64,000 bases of DNA from CAVPDE01 sp963707125 (GTDB lineage: Bacteria; Desulfobacterota; DSM-4660; Desulfatiglandales; HGW-15), in NCBI GenBank assembly GCA_963707125.1, contig CAVPOU010000018.1, forward strand, positions 80,804 to 144,803, read 5' to 3'. Of the stretch, positions 1-9,619 are shown in pieces; the stretch's first letter is position 1; each line of letters starts with the position of its first letter. Under the pieces are notes generated by a model. It saw only the letters and a program-made list of their open reading frames with translations. It ran no database searches and was not told the DNA's origin. A program made the translations under genes and the position numbers.

Positions 1-768
1 CGAACCAAAGGAGCCGTCAAACTGCATCTGCTTTTGGATCATGACGGATACTTTCCGGTCTATGCCTACATTGCCAACGGCAAGAAACACGAGGTCACGG
101 TGGCCCGAAAGATCCCTCTGCCCCCTGGCTCCATCATCACCATGGACCGTGGGTACAATGACTACAAGATATATGCCTCCTGGACGGAGGAGGGCATTTT
201 CTTTGTCACTCGCCTGAAGGACAACGCCGACTACACGGTCCTAGAAGAAAAGCTCATCCCGATCACCGGCAATGTACTTCGAGATCAACTGATCCAGTTC
301 AACGGATTCTATGCTCACAAGAAGTGTGCTTACCCCCTGCGAAGGGTCGTCGTTTGGGACAGCGACAATGAGCGCCAAATCGTGTTGCTCACCAACCATC
401 TCAAGTTCGGAGCCAATACCGTATCCGCCATCTATAAGGACCGTTGGCGCATCGAGAACTTCTTCAAGGCTTTGAAACAAAACCTAAAGGTCAAAACCTT
501 CGTGGGCACCAGTGAGAACGCTCTCTGCATTCAAATTTGGACAGCATTGATTGCCATGTTGCTGATCAAGTACCTTCAGTTCAAATCCAGGTTTGGGTGG
601 TCCCTATCTAATCTGGTCGCTTTCCTGCGTTGGAACCTCTTTACCTACAGGGATCTATGGGAATGGATTGACCATCCATTCGATGTATTGCCGTTACAAC
701 CAAAGCCTGTCCAACACGTGTTATCGCTGCCGGGTCTTGGACAGCATCTTCTGAGAGGGACAACCTAA
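1..768 (+). CDS. IS4-family transposase, C-terminal part (cut by window edge)
   Basis: The frame is open from the first base, so the N-terminus lies outside the window. The visible 255 residues hold the second catalytic aspartate region (ITMDRGYNDY) and the IS4 signature Y-(2)-R-(3)-E-(6)-K in YKDRWRIENFFKALK, followed by the usual hydrophobic C-terminal stretch. The protein cuts and joins DNA at the ends of its insertion sequence. The first catalytic aspartate and the left terminal repeat are not visible, and I could not fix the right terminal repeat. The reading frame is intact to its stop, so the element may be active. Family assignment is firm; the subgroup is not determined. Confidence 0.85.
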   Translation, partial: RTKGAVKLHLLLDHDGYFPVYAYIANGKKHEVTVARKIPLPPGSIITMDRGYNDYKIYASWTEEGIFFVTRLKDNADYTVLEEKLIPITGNVLRDQLIQFNGFYAHKKCAYPLRRVVVWDSDNERQIVLLTNHLKFGANTVSAIYKDRWRIENFFKALKQNLKVKTFVGTSENALCIQIWTALIAMLLIKYLQFKSRFGWSLSNLVAFLRWNLFTYRDLWEWIDHPFDVLPLQPKPVQHVLSLPGLGQHLLRGTT

Positions 769-871
769 ATTGTGAAGGGTCTTCTATGGACCCCTAACTT
801 ATTGAAAACTCAATGGCTCGGTACGAAACTCAGACTTATTTTGGACAGCAGTGATTGAGAATATGTGCTAT

Positions 872-921
872 CAAAATTGCAGGTTTTTCGGCAACAACCA
901 TCCAAAACCTTGCAATTTTTG
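872..921. repeat. Imperfect inverted repeat downstream of the IS4 transposase
   Basis: Bases 872-887 (CAAAATTGCAGGTTTT) are nearly the reverse complement of 904-921, separated by 16 bases. It could be a terminator-like hairpin of the IS or part of its end. No T-run follows. Confidence 0.5.
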
Positions 922-1471
922 AGAGCATGAAACCCAAGAAATCTCCCCACTACAGATCGGCAAAAGGATTTGTTCCGGTTTGAGCTTTGCGGTGAGGTGA
1001 GGTGATAAGAACTCGCTTCAGATTGGCGGGAGTATAAGGGGATTTGGCCTTGTGTGTCAAGGGCAAACTTGGCACATCATGTTGAGGGCAAGATGATTGC
1101 GGTGGACGGGGGTGTTCCGGGCTGGTACGGTCCGCTGGGAACGCAAGTGGGAGCAAGCCCGAGATTTGCTGAGAGACGGCGTTTTGAGCGAAAAAGGACG
1201 AAGATCACCTTCCAGGCCGCATCTCGATTTCTTGGCTCATGGGAGGAGGTCCGATGGCTATATGGGGTCGCCCAAGAACGAGCGATTACTGATCCAAGTC
1301 CGTTGCAGATCCAAGCGATCATCCACCGACGATTACAAATGCTAGTCTATCGAGCGGCCACGTAGCACGCCGGTCACGATTTCGAAAATCTCAGAATCTC
1401 TGCGGCGCATTCATCAAGAACCAGAGAGACGAGTGCTCCGTTCTCAGACGAGAGGGGAAATCGGCGGGTTT

Positions 1472-1511
1472 CCCCTCACCCGCCCCCTCCCCTGGTTTGG
1501 GGAGAGGGCGG
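1472..1511. repeat. Dispersed palindromic repeat, family R1
   Basis: A CCCCTCACCC...GGGGAGAGGG palindrome of the same family as copies at 15526, 16570, 21791 and 26611. It follows the 3' end of the last gene of the minus-strand array. Confidence 0.7.
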
Positions 1512-1528
1512 ATGGAGGAGAAGGGTAT

Positions 1529-3169
1529 CTAGAATTTCGGTGCCGCAAGACCGAGGTCCTGGGCAATGACTTTATAGCAGTTGTAGCTCGAGCCGCGTCC
1601 GATGCCGGGGCCGCCGTAGACACCGGATGAACACTGATAGAGGTTCTTGATAAAGGTCCTGTACCCGCCGGGAATGCCCCTGAAGCGACCGTTCTGAACG
1701 CCGGCCATATTGCCTTCACACCAGCCCCCTTCCTTCATATCCAGATGCGTATCCTGGATATCCGCAGGGTTGGTGATCCGGTGGACAATGAGATTGTCTT
1801 TCGTCATGTTCGGAGCATACTCCGACCACACCTCGAAAAGCACGTCCACAAACTGCTCGGTCATCTGTTTCCATTCCTTCCTGGAGAACAACCTCGCAGG
1901 ACAGGTGAACTCTTCCACATGTAAGGAGTGCTTTCCCTCAGGCACCCTGCTGCGATCCCAAATGCTGTCCGGGGCGGTGAGGATAAACATCTTGGAAGGA
2001 ATGCCCAGGAGATAAATCTCGTGCTGGTATTTGTCTTCGATGAACCCGAGGTCTTTGGGTGCGAAATAGGTCCGGGGCGTCATGTTTATGTCGGGGTTGT
2101 CCTTGGCGGCTTTATACTTGGGAAGTTCATGAACCCCTACGGTTCCCCAGAACAGCTCGCCTCGATCGAACTGGTAGACCCGGGCCTTGCGTTTCATGAC
2201 GTCCGTGATCCTATCCTCTCCGATCAGCCGCAGAAAGAGCTGAGGGGAGGCATTGTCCGAGACCACCAGCTGCTTGGCCGTGACCTCCGTGCCGTCCAGC
2301 AGCTTTACTCCTTTGGCTTTGCCGTTTTCGATGAGAACCTTTTGGACTTCCGAATTGATGTGGTACTCGATGCCCAGTTTCTTGCCCACGGAAACCAGCG
2401 AATTGGTGATAGCCTGGGTGCCGCCTTTGGCAATGGCAGCCGTTTCCCAACCCAAGGTCAGGTGAATCGTCGCAATCGTCACCATGATTCCGGGCACATC
2501 TTCAGGAAAGCAGCCCCATGACGTCAGGAATCCTCTCAAGGTGAGAATTCTCAGCTCATCGCTTTCAAAGAAATAGCGGGCGATTTGCTTGCACGTCATG
2601 AACTGCATGGGGAGCTCCAACCCGCTTTCGGGATCATTGAAAAGCTCTTCCAACGGGTCGGGCACACCCCAGGGAGTGGGAGGCGAATATCGGTACTTGT
2701 GGAAGGCTGCGCGCCACTTGTTCTTGTATTTTTCGGTGAGATCAAGGTACGTTTGCGCATCGATTTTGGAAAACCGCGCAATCTGATCGTAGGTCTTTTT
2801 GACGTTCGCCTCATTGTACTTTGTTTCGCCCGTCTTGGGATCGACCACGGTGAAGGCCGCATAAGCCACATAGCTGGTCCCGTCGTCAAAGATGATCGCT
2901 TCATTGGTGTCCGGAAACGTGTATTCCAGTCCTTCTTGGCGAAGATTGAATTCTTTGTAAGCCGGGTGGCTGTAAAAGCGCGTGAAATGGGCGCAAAAAT
3001 TTCCGCGAAATCCGGGAGAAGGAAGATCCTCAGTGATCGCTCCCCCGCCCAAATGGTCCAGGCGCTCAAAAACTCCGACCTTCATCCCTGCTTTGGCCAG
3101 ATAGGGCGCTATGATCGAAGCGTGATGGCCTCCTCCAATAATTACCGCATCGTACACTTTGTCAGCCAT
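1529..3169 (-). CDS. CrtI/phytoene-desaturase-type FAD-dependent oxidoreductase
   Basis: 546 residues with an N-terminal dinucleotide-binding fold (VIIGGGHHASIIAPYLAKAG, about residues 8-28) and a C-terminal FAD-closing region (GGPGIGRGSSYNC), the layout of the CrtI/carotenoid-isomerase superfamily. In place of the common GGGHNGL motif it reads GGGHHAS, so the third glycine of GxGxxG is replaced. Such proteins insert or move C=C bonds in hydrophobic or cyclic substrates. It is the last gene of the minus-strand array, 310 bases after etfB, which suggests that electrons taken from its substrate pass to the ETF. The start codon is preceded by a strong GAGGAGG-type site. The substrate is unknown; carotenoid synthesis is unlikely in this context. 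Confidence 0.75.
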   Translation of the reverse strand: MADKVYDAVIIGGGHHASIIAPYLAKAGMKVGVFERLDHLGGGAITEDLPSPGFRGNFCAHFTRFYSHPAYKEFNLRQEGLEYTFPDTNEAIIFDDGTSYVAYAAFTVVDPKTGETKYNEANVKKTYDQIARFSKIDAQTYLDLTEKYKNKWRAAFHKYRYSPPTPWGVPDPLEELFNDPESGLELPMQFMTCKQIARYFFESDELRILTLRGFLTSWGCFPEDVPGIMVTIATIHLTLGWETAAIAKGGTQAITNSLVSVGKKLGIEYHINSEVQKVLIENGKAKGVKLLDGTEVTAKQLVVSDNASPQLFLRLIGEDRITDVMKRKARVYQFDRGELFWGTVGVHELPKYKAAKDNPDINMTPRTYFAPKDLGFIEDKYQHEIYLLGIPSKMFILTAPDSIWDRSRVPEGKHSLHVEEFTCPARLFSRKEWKQMTEQFVDVLFEVWSEYAPNMTKDNLIVHRITNPADIQDTHLDMKEGGWCEGNMAGVQNGRFRGIPGGYRTFIKNLYQCSSGVYGGPGIGRGSSYNCYKVIAQDLGLAAPKF

Positions 3170-3242
3170 TTCATTACCTCCTCATTGATATTGTTGATGT
3201 TAGTACAGACGGTTTTTTAAAAAGTTCAAAAGCACTCTTTTC

Positions 3243-3314
3243 TGTCATTCCCGCGGAGGCGGGAATCCAGTCCTGCTAAGCGCTTCTGGACTCCCGCCTT
3301 CGCGGGAGTGACGG
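3243..3314. repeat. Dispersed inverted repeat, family R2 (in gap 3170-3479)
   Basis: TGTCATTCCCGCGGAGGCGG on the left pairs with CTCCCGCCTTCGCGGGAGTG on the right, flanking about 25 variable bases. A second copy lies at 22876-22970. The rest of the gap between the FAD oxidoreductase and etfB holds another short C-rich palindromic stretch (3370-3450) and no gene. Confidence 0.75.
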
Positions 3315-3479
3315 TCGAGAGGCCCTTGTGGCTCCCCGTTTCACCAGAAATGCGATTTGTCCTGCAGCCCCCCTCCCCCCTCTTTAGTAAAGGGGGGAAA
3401 CGCGAATACGTCCTCCCCTTTGTAAAGAGCCTGTCCTGAGCTTGTCGAAGGAGGAGACAGAGGGGATTTGTTTCGTGAT

Positions 3480-4274
3480 TTATCTCAGTTCTTTGAAAAC
3501 CGTTGCCAGCTTGCCGGCCTTTTCTTCAGGCGACGCCCCTTCGATGATAACGCACTCCCTCCTCATGTCCGGCGGCGGGCACAGCTCAGCGAGCTGGACT
3601 CCCTTGAGGGTCTCCGCGCTGATGCCCAATTCCTTCATCCCCCATTTGGGGATCGGCATAGGCCGCTTAAGGAGCATCAGCATCTTGCTTCTTGCAACAT
3701 ATCTCAGCTCCCCCACCTCATTGCTCACCGTGACCAAGGCTGGGAGCCCAGCCTCAACCACCTCGTACCCCACGGGAACAAGTTTTTCCACCACGGCGCT
3801 GCTGTCGCTGATTTTTATCGAGCGCGCCAAGCTGACCGATGGAATGCCGAGCATTTCCGCGAGGATCAGGCCCACCTGCCCGGAGTCCCAGTCTCCCGCC
3901 TGCCTTCCTGTCAGGATCAGATCATACCCGCCAATCTTCTTGATGGCACAGGAAAGCACGTAAGCGATGGAACGACTCTCCAGCCTTTCGAATGCAGGAT
4001 CTTCCAGAAGAATCAGCGCATCGGCGCCGGCGGCAATCGATTTTCTTAGCACGGTATCCGAAACCTTTCTGCCCATGCTTAAAACCGTGATCTTTCCTCC
4101 CAACTCTTCCTTGATCCTGATTGCAGCTTCCAAAGCGTTTTCGTCATAGGGGCTGATCACATCGGGAGCGTCCACCACAACCTCCTTCTTTTCCGTGTTG
4201 ACGCTCACATTCGAGAAGGGGACTTCCGGATCGGGTATCTGTTTTGCACAGACGATGATTCTCACATCTTTCAT
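3480..4274 (-). CDS. etfB: Electron transfer flavoprotein beta subunit
   Basis: 264 residues from ATG 4274 (start MKDVRIIVCAKQIPDPEVPF). This is the small ETF subunit, which binds AMP and forms the FAD heterodimer with EtfA; it collects electrons from acyl-CoA-type or other flavin dehydrogenases in the cytoplasm. Family hallmarks are AGADALILLED, LTGRQAGDWDSGQVG and the adjacent LAEMLGIPSVSLA. An in-frame extension upstream overlaps etfA and is not used; the start at 4274 is 2 bases after the etfA stop and has a GGAGTG ribosome site. Its neighbours are etfA upstream and the CrtI-type oxidoreductase downstream, with the membrane quinone reductase further upstream. Together they form a short electron path. 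Confidence 0.95.
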   Translation of the reverse strand: MKDVRIIVCAKQIPDPEVPFSNVSVNTEKKEVVVDAPDVISPYDENALEAAIRIKEELGGKITVLSMGRKVSDTVLRKSIAAGADALILLEDPAFERLESRSIAYVLSCAIKKIGGYDLILTGRQAGDWDSGQVGLILAEMLGIPSVSLARSIKISDSSAVVEKLVPVGYEVVEAGLPALVTVSNEVGELRYVARSKMLMLLKRPMPIPKWGMKELGISAETLKGVQLAELCPPPDMRRECVIIEGASPEEKAGKLATVFKELR

Positions 4275-4276
4275 GA

Positions 4277-5260
4277 TCACTCCTCCAGTTTCTTGATCAA
4301 TGCGGGTAGGAGCTCCTTGTAATCGGCAACCACTCCATAGTCGGCCACCTTGAACATATTGCAGCCCGCATCCGTGTTGATGGCTATAATTTTCTTTGAT
4401 CGGATCATACCGACCAGGTGTTGCACCGCTCCTGAGATACCCACCGCCACATAGGCATCCGGGGCAATCATCGAACCGGTCAAGCCGACCTGGTGGTCGG
4501 AGGACATCCAGCATTTATCCACCACAGGCCTGCTGCATCCGACCATCACGTTCCCATGGGTTTTGCTCATCGCCTTGGCGAAAGCCATGAGCATTTCAAA
4601 ATCCTCCTTTGCAGCGATCCCTCGCCCGCCGGAGATGACGATGTTCGCTTTGTCCAGTTCGACGACCTCCTGTTCCACAGTCTTCAGGGACTTGACTCTT
4701 ATTAGGGATTCATCAAGACGGGGGGTCATAGGCACCATCTCGCTCTTCGTGGCCGTTTGCTCTATCGGCTCAAAGGCCCCTTTCCTCACGGTGACAATCT
4801 GAGGACTGCCTTCAATCCTCAATATGGCCACGGCGTTACCCCCATAGATGGGTTTTGTGCGGATGAGACCTTTGTCCGTGGGATCGATCCTCAATCCGGT
4901 GCAGTCCGTGGTCAGCTCCGTATTCAGCCGATACGCCAGCCTAGGCGCCACTTCCCTGCCTACAAAAGAGTGGCTGATGAGAAAGAGTTTGGGGGCAATC
5001 TGCTTGCACAGCCACTCCAAGGCCCCTACCCAGGCATCGGGTTGGAAGTCTTTGAGCAGCGGGTGCTCAAGCCGATAGACCTTATTCAATCCATAGGCTG
5101 CAACCGATTCGGCCAACGGGGAGGTTTCATGTCCGACGACCACCGCTGACGTTCCGGTGCCCAGATCCTTCGCCAGGACGCTTCCCCCTCGTATGAGTTC
5201 GAGGGTCTTCTTGTCCAACAAACCCCCTTTGGTTTCAACCAACACCAACACGTCGCTCAT
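4277..5260 (-). CDS. etfA: Electron transfer flavoprotein alpha subunit
   Basis: 327 residues, normal family length. The C-terminal FAD-binding domain is clear: GGRGIAAKEDF, VGCSRPVVDKCWMSSDHQVG, TGSMIAPDAYVAVGISGAVQH and ADYGVVADYKELLPALI. It binds FAD and passes electrons from the dehydrogenase to the quinone oxidoreductase. The canonical N-D-P segment after IAIN reads NTDAGCNMF, a small deviation. It is co-directional with the quinone oxidoreductase gene upstream, although a 364-base gap holding a dispersed repeat separates them, and sits 2 bases before etfB. Whether this is a non-bifurcating ETF cannot be decided from motifs alone, but coupling to the membrane protein makes that likely. 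Confidence 0.95.
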   Translation of the reverse strand: MSDVLVLVETKGGLLDKKTLELIRGGSVLAKDLGTGTSAVVVGHETSPLAESVAAYGLNKVYRLEHPLLKDFQPDAWVGALEWLCKQIAPKLFLISHSFVGREVAPRLAYRLNTELTTDCTGLRIDPTDKGLIRTKPIYGGNAVAILRIEGSPQIVTVRKGAFEPIEQTATKSEMVPMTPRLDESLIRVKSLKTVEQEVVELDKANIVISGGRGIAAKEDFEMLMAFAKAMSKTHGNVMVGCSRPVVDKCWMSSDHQVGLTGSMIAPDAYVAVGISGAVQHLVGMIRSKKIIAINTDAGCNMFKVADYGVVADYKELLPALIKKLEE

Positions 5261-5284
5261 CGCTACCAGCCCTCCTTATTCGTG

Positions 5285-5580
5285 ATTGTTTTAACGCAGG
5301 CCTTTGGCCGCAACCAAAGACTAATTCCGAAACCCGAATGTCGAATATCGAACAAGGAATTTCGAATGATGAAGTTATATCTCTTTTGTTGCTACCTTCG
5401 GCGTTCGTCATTCGTCATTCGACCTGCCCGCTATGCCCCGCAAGTTCCAGCTAGATCCGCCATACTTACGAGTGTCACGGCTATCGTTGCGCTGCAAAGC
5501 GCCTCGCAGGGCAGGCGGGTATTCTGCGGTTCGTTTTTGACCTTCTACGCAGCTTGCGCAGAAGTTACAGACTAAGATTC
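5285..5580 (-). repeat. Long dispersed repeat, family R3, copy 1 (inverted relative to copy 2)
   Basis: This stretch between etfA and the quinone oxidoreductase gene is, in reverse complement, closely similar to 28966-29310. Shared blocks include CGCAGAATACCCGCCTGCCC, CATAGCGGGCAGGTCGAAT and the ATTCGACATTCG-type A+T-rich tract. It has no credible coding frame. The whole gap 5261-5624 is explained by it. Confidence 0.75.
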
Positions 5581-5624
5581 CAATCTCTTCCATGGCTTTA
5601 TTGTTTGGTGACAGGATTCCCTGC

Positions 5625-7631
5625 CTATTCCAATGACTGCAAAACCAGCTCATTCAAGTCCATGACCTTCAGTTCTTTTTCTAATCCCAGGGTCTTTGAA
5701 GCATCTTCCAGCATGATGAGACACAGAGGACAAGCCGTGATCAGGACCTCTGCCGCGGTTGCGTGGGCTTCTCTCATCCTGATTTCGCTCATTCTTGCCT
5801 CACCATCCAGTTCTTTCCCTTGCCACATCCTTCCTCCTCCTGCGCCGCAGCAGAGGCTGTCAGGACCGTGGTGACCCATCTCTATCAATGTTGTACCGGG
5901 GATCGAGCGAATGACTTCCCTTGGTTCCTCAAAAATCCGATTGTGCCGTCCGAGGTAACAAGGGTCATGATAAGTCACCTTGAGCTTTCCGCTCGTTTTG
6001 AACCTGAGTCTTCCATCGCCGATGAGCTCCCTTAACAACAAAGAATAGTGCCTCACTCCAAAGTCCTTTTCCGGGTATTCGTTGAGAAACGCGTGGAAGC
6101 AATGGGGTGAGGATGTCACGACCTCCTTGATGCCATATTGGCCAAAAAGGTCTAGACAGTTTGCCCTCTTCTCCTCAAAGAGACCTGTTTCTCCCACCAC
6201 TCTGGCGATGTCCCCGCAGCAAGGCTCCTTGTCGCCGAGAATCCCATAACTCACCCCTGCATGCTTCAAGATGGCCGAGAAGGATTTGGCTATGGCCTGG
6301 GCTCTTGCGTCGATGGAGGTCGTGCAGCCGACAAAATAGCAGAACTCTACCTCTTTCCCGCCCTTTGCCAGGGCAGGGATATCCAAACCCTTTGTCCATG
6401 CAGCCTTCTCCCTCTTGGAAGAAACCCAGGGGTTCTCATAATTAAAGAGCCTTTCAAGGGTCTGATTCATAAGATCGGGCACCCCTTTTCCTTCCTGGAT
6501 AAGCAGTGCCCGTTTTTTCGAAACAGCCTCGAAGGTGGCGCCATATACCGGGCAGACCTCCAGACACGCTGCGCAGGTCGTACAGTGCCAGGGCGCATTA
6601 CTCTCGATCGGGTGATCCTTGGTGAGAAACCGGATATCTCCAACACGAGAATGTTTTTTCCACAAGGCATGGACCGTGGCCTGTATGAATTCGCGGGGTG
6701 CGAAAGCCTCGCCGGCGCCTGTGGACGGACAGGCTTGCACACAACGCCCGCATCGCATACAGGCATCATAGAACACGACGTCCCCGAGTTTCAGGGGGGT
6801 GGCGCCAAAATCCAGTGATGCATCGTCGGTATTCAGTGGTGCCTCGTCAGTATTCACGGCTGCGTCACCCAGTTCCTGAGAAGTGGACGAGGTTTCTCTC
6901 GACCCTTCTGAAGAATGATGAAGGTAATAGGCGGCAGGCGCTCCCACAATGTGAAACAGTTTGGTAAAGGGGATTATGCCGATGAATCCAAGACTCAACA
7001 GCGCGTGACCCCACCACAGATACGGATAGCTTGATTCCGCGATCCCTTGGGATACGAAACCGGCCGCCCATGCCCCAACAAAAGACCAGTGGCCCCAAGC
7101 CGGCTTTTGAGACGCCAATCGGACCCCTTCCAAGATAAACCCGGAACCCACCACCGTCAGCAACCACAGAGGCACCACAGCATCTTCCAGCCTGCGTTCA
7201 AGTCTTGAAACGCGTTGAAGGTACCTGCGAACCAAGGCCCAAAGGATTCCTGCCAAGAGGACAAGCCCCCCAACCTCCATGGACAGCTCAAAAAGAAGAT
7301 GGCTCTTGCCCACCAGGAAGGAGGACAAATGCTCGTGGATGAGCAGCAAGGTAGTGCCTATAGTCAGAATGACGAATCCCCAGAAGATAAAGGAATGCAT
7401 GATGCCGGCCGGCACCTCACCCTTAAGCACACGCAGACCCAGAAAAACATCGGAAATCGTTTGCTTCAAGGCAGGGCGTGAGAAAGCGACCTTGCCTTTC
7501 GGAGCGCTTTTCAACCACATATAAAGGTGAGCGGCAACACCGACCAGCAGCAGGCACATTGCCAAAGCAGCTAGGACATAAAAGAGCCAACCTGCCCCGA
7601 TCTTCCAAAAGAGTTCCCTTTCCGGTGTCAT
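5625..7631 (-). CDS. Membrane ETF:menaquinone oxidoreductase (EMO / DUF224-type Fe-S oxidoreductase)
   Basis: 668 residues. The N-terminal ~240 contain about six membrane segments of the nitrate-reductase-gamma type, with histidines that could bind haem b (AHLYMW, IMHSF, HEHL). Then come two [4Fe-4S] motifs, CMRCGRCVQACP and CTTCAACLEVCP (about 290-375), and two CCG-type HdrD domains (EPCCGD with SSPHC; CYLGRHN, SLCCGAGGGRMW with ACPLC). In known examples this architecture takes electrons from ETF to menaquinone. A linker near residues 245-270 has repeated NTDEAPLNTDDAS-like units. Followed by etfA and etfB in the same direction. Its second CCG domain strongly resembles that of the soluble HdrD-like protein at 20617-21777. 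Confidence 0.88.
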   Translation of the reverse strand: MTPERELFWKIGAGWLFYVLAALAMCLLLVGVAAHLYMWLKSAPKGKVAFSRPALKQTISDVFLGLRVLKGEVPAGIMHSFIFWGFVILTIGTTLLLIHEHLSSFLVGKSHLLFELSMEVGGLVLLAGILWALVRRYLQRVSRLERRLEDAVVPLWLLTVVGSGFILEGVRLASQKPAWGHWSFVGAWAAGFVSQGIAESSYPYLWWGHALLSLGFIGIIPFTKLFHIVGAPAAYYLHHSSEGSRETSSTSQELGDAAVNTDEAPLNTDDASLDFGATPLKLGDVVFYDACMRCGRCVQACPSTGAGEAFAPREFIQATVHALWKKHSRVGDIRFLTKDHPIESNAPWHCTTCAACLEVCPVYGATFEAVSKKRALLIQEGKGVPDLMNQTLERLFNYENPWVSSKREKAAWTKGLDIPALAKGGKEVEFCYFVGCTTSIDARAQAIAKSFSAILKHAGVSYGILGDKEPCCGDIARVVGETGLFEEKRANCLDLFGQYGIKEVVTSSPHCFHAFLNEYPEKDFGVRHYSLLLRELIGDGRLRFKTSGKLKVTYHDPCYLGRHNRIFEEPREVIRSIPGTTLIEMGHHGPDSLCCGAGGGRMWQGKELDGEARMSEIRMREAHATAAEVLITACPLCLIMLEDASKTLGLEKELKVMDLNELVLQSLE

Positions 7632-7749
7632 GAAAACCTTCTCCGTCTTGATTTAACCCATCAAAAAGCACTGCAGGGGATTCCATAATGCTCATCCCAA
7701 AGCAGTGGGCCATAGGGCTTTGAGCAGAATTCCAAGCATCGTTGCACGG

Positions 7750-8415
7750 CTAGAACTTCTTCATCATTTCGCTCATGAGATAGGGCACCTCAATGCGGCC
7801 TGTGGGAGCGAGAATCCGGCTGGCGTAGTCCGTGGCCATCTCGTTCTTGAGCTTTCTCACGAGGGATCTGAATTCCGGAGTGTCGATCGCTTTGGCGATG
7901 TCCACAATTCCCCTGGCAGTGGACTCCGACAGTATTTTGGGGCCTGTGCCGACCACCAGCCGCCATCCTGCGGTGATCGGAATACCCAGGTTCTTCATTG
8001 CGGGAATGCACTCGCCCTTCACAAAACGGTAGTGATCGTCCTCTTTTCCGGGCAACACGTTGTAGTACTGATTGAATTTCCACACACCCGTCTGGATGCG
8101 GTATGGGCTCTCCTGAACTTGAATTCGACCGGAGGGAGCCCAGACCTTGCTGTTGTATTTCCACGCATACTCGAGCAGGCGGTTGGATATGATGCGGTAT
8201 TCCCGCGTGGCAAGGTTTTTGTGCAGGCTGTCCAGGCTCTCGACCTCTGCAACCGCCACGACCCTTGGCCCTTCTCCAACGACCACATAGTAGCCTCCCA
8301 CCAGGCGAATCCCCAGTTTCTGCAAGGTGGGGATGTATTCGTTCATCACAAAGGTGGAGTAGTCGTCGAAATGCCCGGGCATGATGTCCCAGTATTGGGT
8401 AAAAAGGATGGCCAT
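7750..8415 (-). CDS. Tandem NIPSNAP/dimeric alpha-beta-barrel-like protein of unknown function
   Basis: 221 residues from ATG 8415, preceded by an AAGGAGG site; longer upstream frames add only low-complexity Arg/Pro sequence. Two similar halves are visible: residues 1-100 (QYWDIMPGHFDDY...IPTLQKLGI...GYYVVVGEGP...WAPSGRIQ) and 110-215 (QYYNVLPGKEDDHY...IPAMKNLGI...GWRLVVGTGP...LAPTGRIE). Each resembles a ferredoxin-like alpha-beta barrel unit. No catalytic motif is evident. It lies 87 bases after the kinase small-subunit gene and before the quinone oxidoreductase gene, so it may be an accessory or regulatory subunit of the phosphotransferase, or a small-molecule-binding protein. Function is inferred only from position. 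Confidence 0.6.
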   Translation of the reverse strand: MAILFTQYWDIMPGHFDDYSTFVMNEYIPTLQKLGIRLVGGYYVVVGEGPRVVAVAEVESLDSLHKNLATREYRIISNRLLEYAWKYNSKVWAPSGRIQVQESPYRIQTGVWKFNQYYNVLPGKEDDHYRFVKGECIPAMKNLGIPITAGWRLVVGTGPKILSESTARGIVDIAKAIDTPEFRSLVRKLKNEMATDYASRILAPTGRIEVPYLMSEMMKKF

Positions 8416-8502
8416 GAGATTCCTCCTTGGGGTCATTGCAGCGCGTGCACCCCGGATTCGCCCGTGCCCTAGAGGCAAAAGGTACGAAGGGGAGTGCAGG
8501 GG

Positions 8503-9528
8503 CTAGAACTTGAAGACCCTGGTCATGAGTTCGGCAATGTATTCCGCGTCGTCTTCCTTTTTCTTGGTGAATTTCGCTGGTCGCGCCTGGACCCAAAAAA
8601 TATTCTGGGGGAAAGGGAGGTCGAAGTCCACAACCCACTCCATGTCCTGGGGGGTGTTGAAATGCTTCTCCACGTCCAGAGAGACACGCACAATTTCCAG
8701 AAGTTCTTCTTTGGAGAGGCAGGCTTGATTCTGCATGTCCCCAGGCACGTCGGTCGTCGCTGTCCCCGAGCTGCGGTAGACCACCATTTTCGTTTTCTCA
8801 TTGATGGTGCTTTCGATGTCCCTGGTCTCTTTGTCAACGAGAAAGTGATCAGGGTTGACTTCTCCACTCACGACGCTTTCGCCCAAGCCCCAATTGCCCT
8901 CAACAACGACCTTGGTCGTGTCCCCGGTGGTTGGGAGGACAGTGAGAACGACGCCGGCAGACTTGGCATTGACCATCTTGAGGACTGCCACGCCGATGGG
9001 CGCCCTTTCCATCTCCATGCCTTTTTCGATACGAAACGCAATGGCCCTGGTCGTGAAAGCACTTCCCCACACCTTGATCACATGATTCGACACCTCATCT
9101 TTTCCCAGAACGTTCAGGAAGGACTCCATCTGTCCCGGCATACTCACCGCACCGCTCGAACGCACGGCCACCCGGACCCTATCCATGCCGACACGGCTGC
9201 ACAGCTCATCATAATGGGCATCGAGCTCCTTCTTCATATCGTACGGCATGGATTTTGACTCGATAATGCCCCGGATGGCGCGGCTGGCCTCGATCTGTTT
9301 TTCCACGTCCCTGAAACCGCGAACATTCTCTTTCACATATCGCCTGACCTCCTCGCCTGCGCCACTTTGCTCCATGAATTGTTCGTATCCGTCAACGCAA
9401 ATCGCAAAACCCGGCGGCACACGCATGCCCAATCGGGTCATTTCACCCAGGTTGGCGCACTTCTTACCGACGATCTCGTTGTGCTGACTCCCCAGTTCCT
9501 CAGACCAATAGATCCATTTGTTTGCCAT
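8503..9528 (-). CDS. Phenylphosphate-synthase-like ATP-binding subunit (PEP/pyruvate-binding domain), set B
   Basis: 341 residues corresponding to the N-terminal ATP-binding part of PEP synthase as a free-standing protein, the layout of the 40-kDa subunit of phenylphosphate synthase. Motifs: KKCANLGEMTRLGMRVPPGF near residue 22, VRSSGAVSMPGQMES near 140, and the C-terminal DMEWVVDFDLPFPQNIFWVQARP. It would use ATP to phosphorylate a histidine on its partner (next gene upstream, 9620-11299), forming AMP and phosphate. It closely matches the set A protein at 29327 from its first residues (MANKWIYW versus MAEKWIYW). The acceptor is probably a phenolic or enolic hydroxyl, but the sequence does not show which. 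Confidence 0.8.
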   Translation of the reverse strand: MANKWIYWSEELGSQHNEIVGKKCANLGEMTRLGMRVPPGFAICVDGYEQFMEQSGAGEEVRRYVKENVRGFRDVEKQIEASRAIRGIIESKSMPYDMKKELDAHYDELCSRVGMDRVRVAVRSSGAVSMPGQMESFLNVLGKDEVSNHVIKVWGSAFTTRAIAFRIEKGMEMERAPIGVAVLKMVNAKSAGVVLTVLPTTGDTTKVVVEGNWGLGESVVSGEVNPDHFLVDKETRDIESTINEKTKMVVYRSSGTATTDVPGDMQNQACLSKEELLEIVRVSLDVEKHFNTPQDMEWVVDFDLPFPQNIFWVQARPAKFTKKKEDDAEYIAELMTRVFKF

Positions 9529-9619
9529 GAGGTTCGATCCTTTCCTTTTGGAGGAAAGCGGGTCAGGGCCCCCGTCAGTCCTTCAAGCCCCTGACCCGTT
9601 CCTCCAAGGGAATCATTGG

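Larger units (their letters stand above)
769..1528. other. Intergenic stretch, no supported gene
   Basis: About 760 bases without a convincing coding region. Short open frames on both strands here resemble no protein I recognise and lack good ribosome binding sites. The stretch carries an imperfect inverted repeat (872-887 with 904-921) and, near its end, a palindromic repeat of the CCCCTCACC family. Confidence 0.6.

Noticed and set aside
950..1365. Overlapping short open frames after the IS4 transposase
   Set aside because: They overlap one another on both strands, resemble no known protein and lack ribosome sites.
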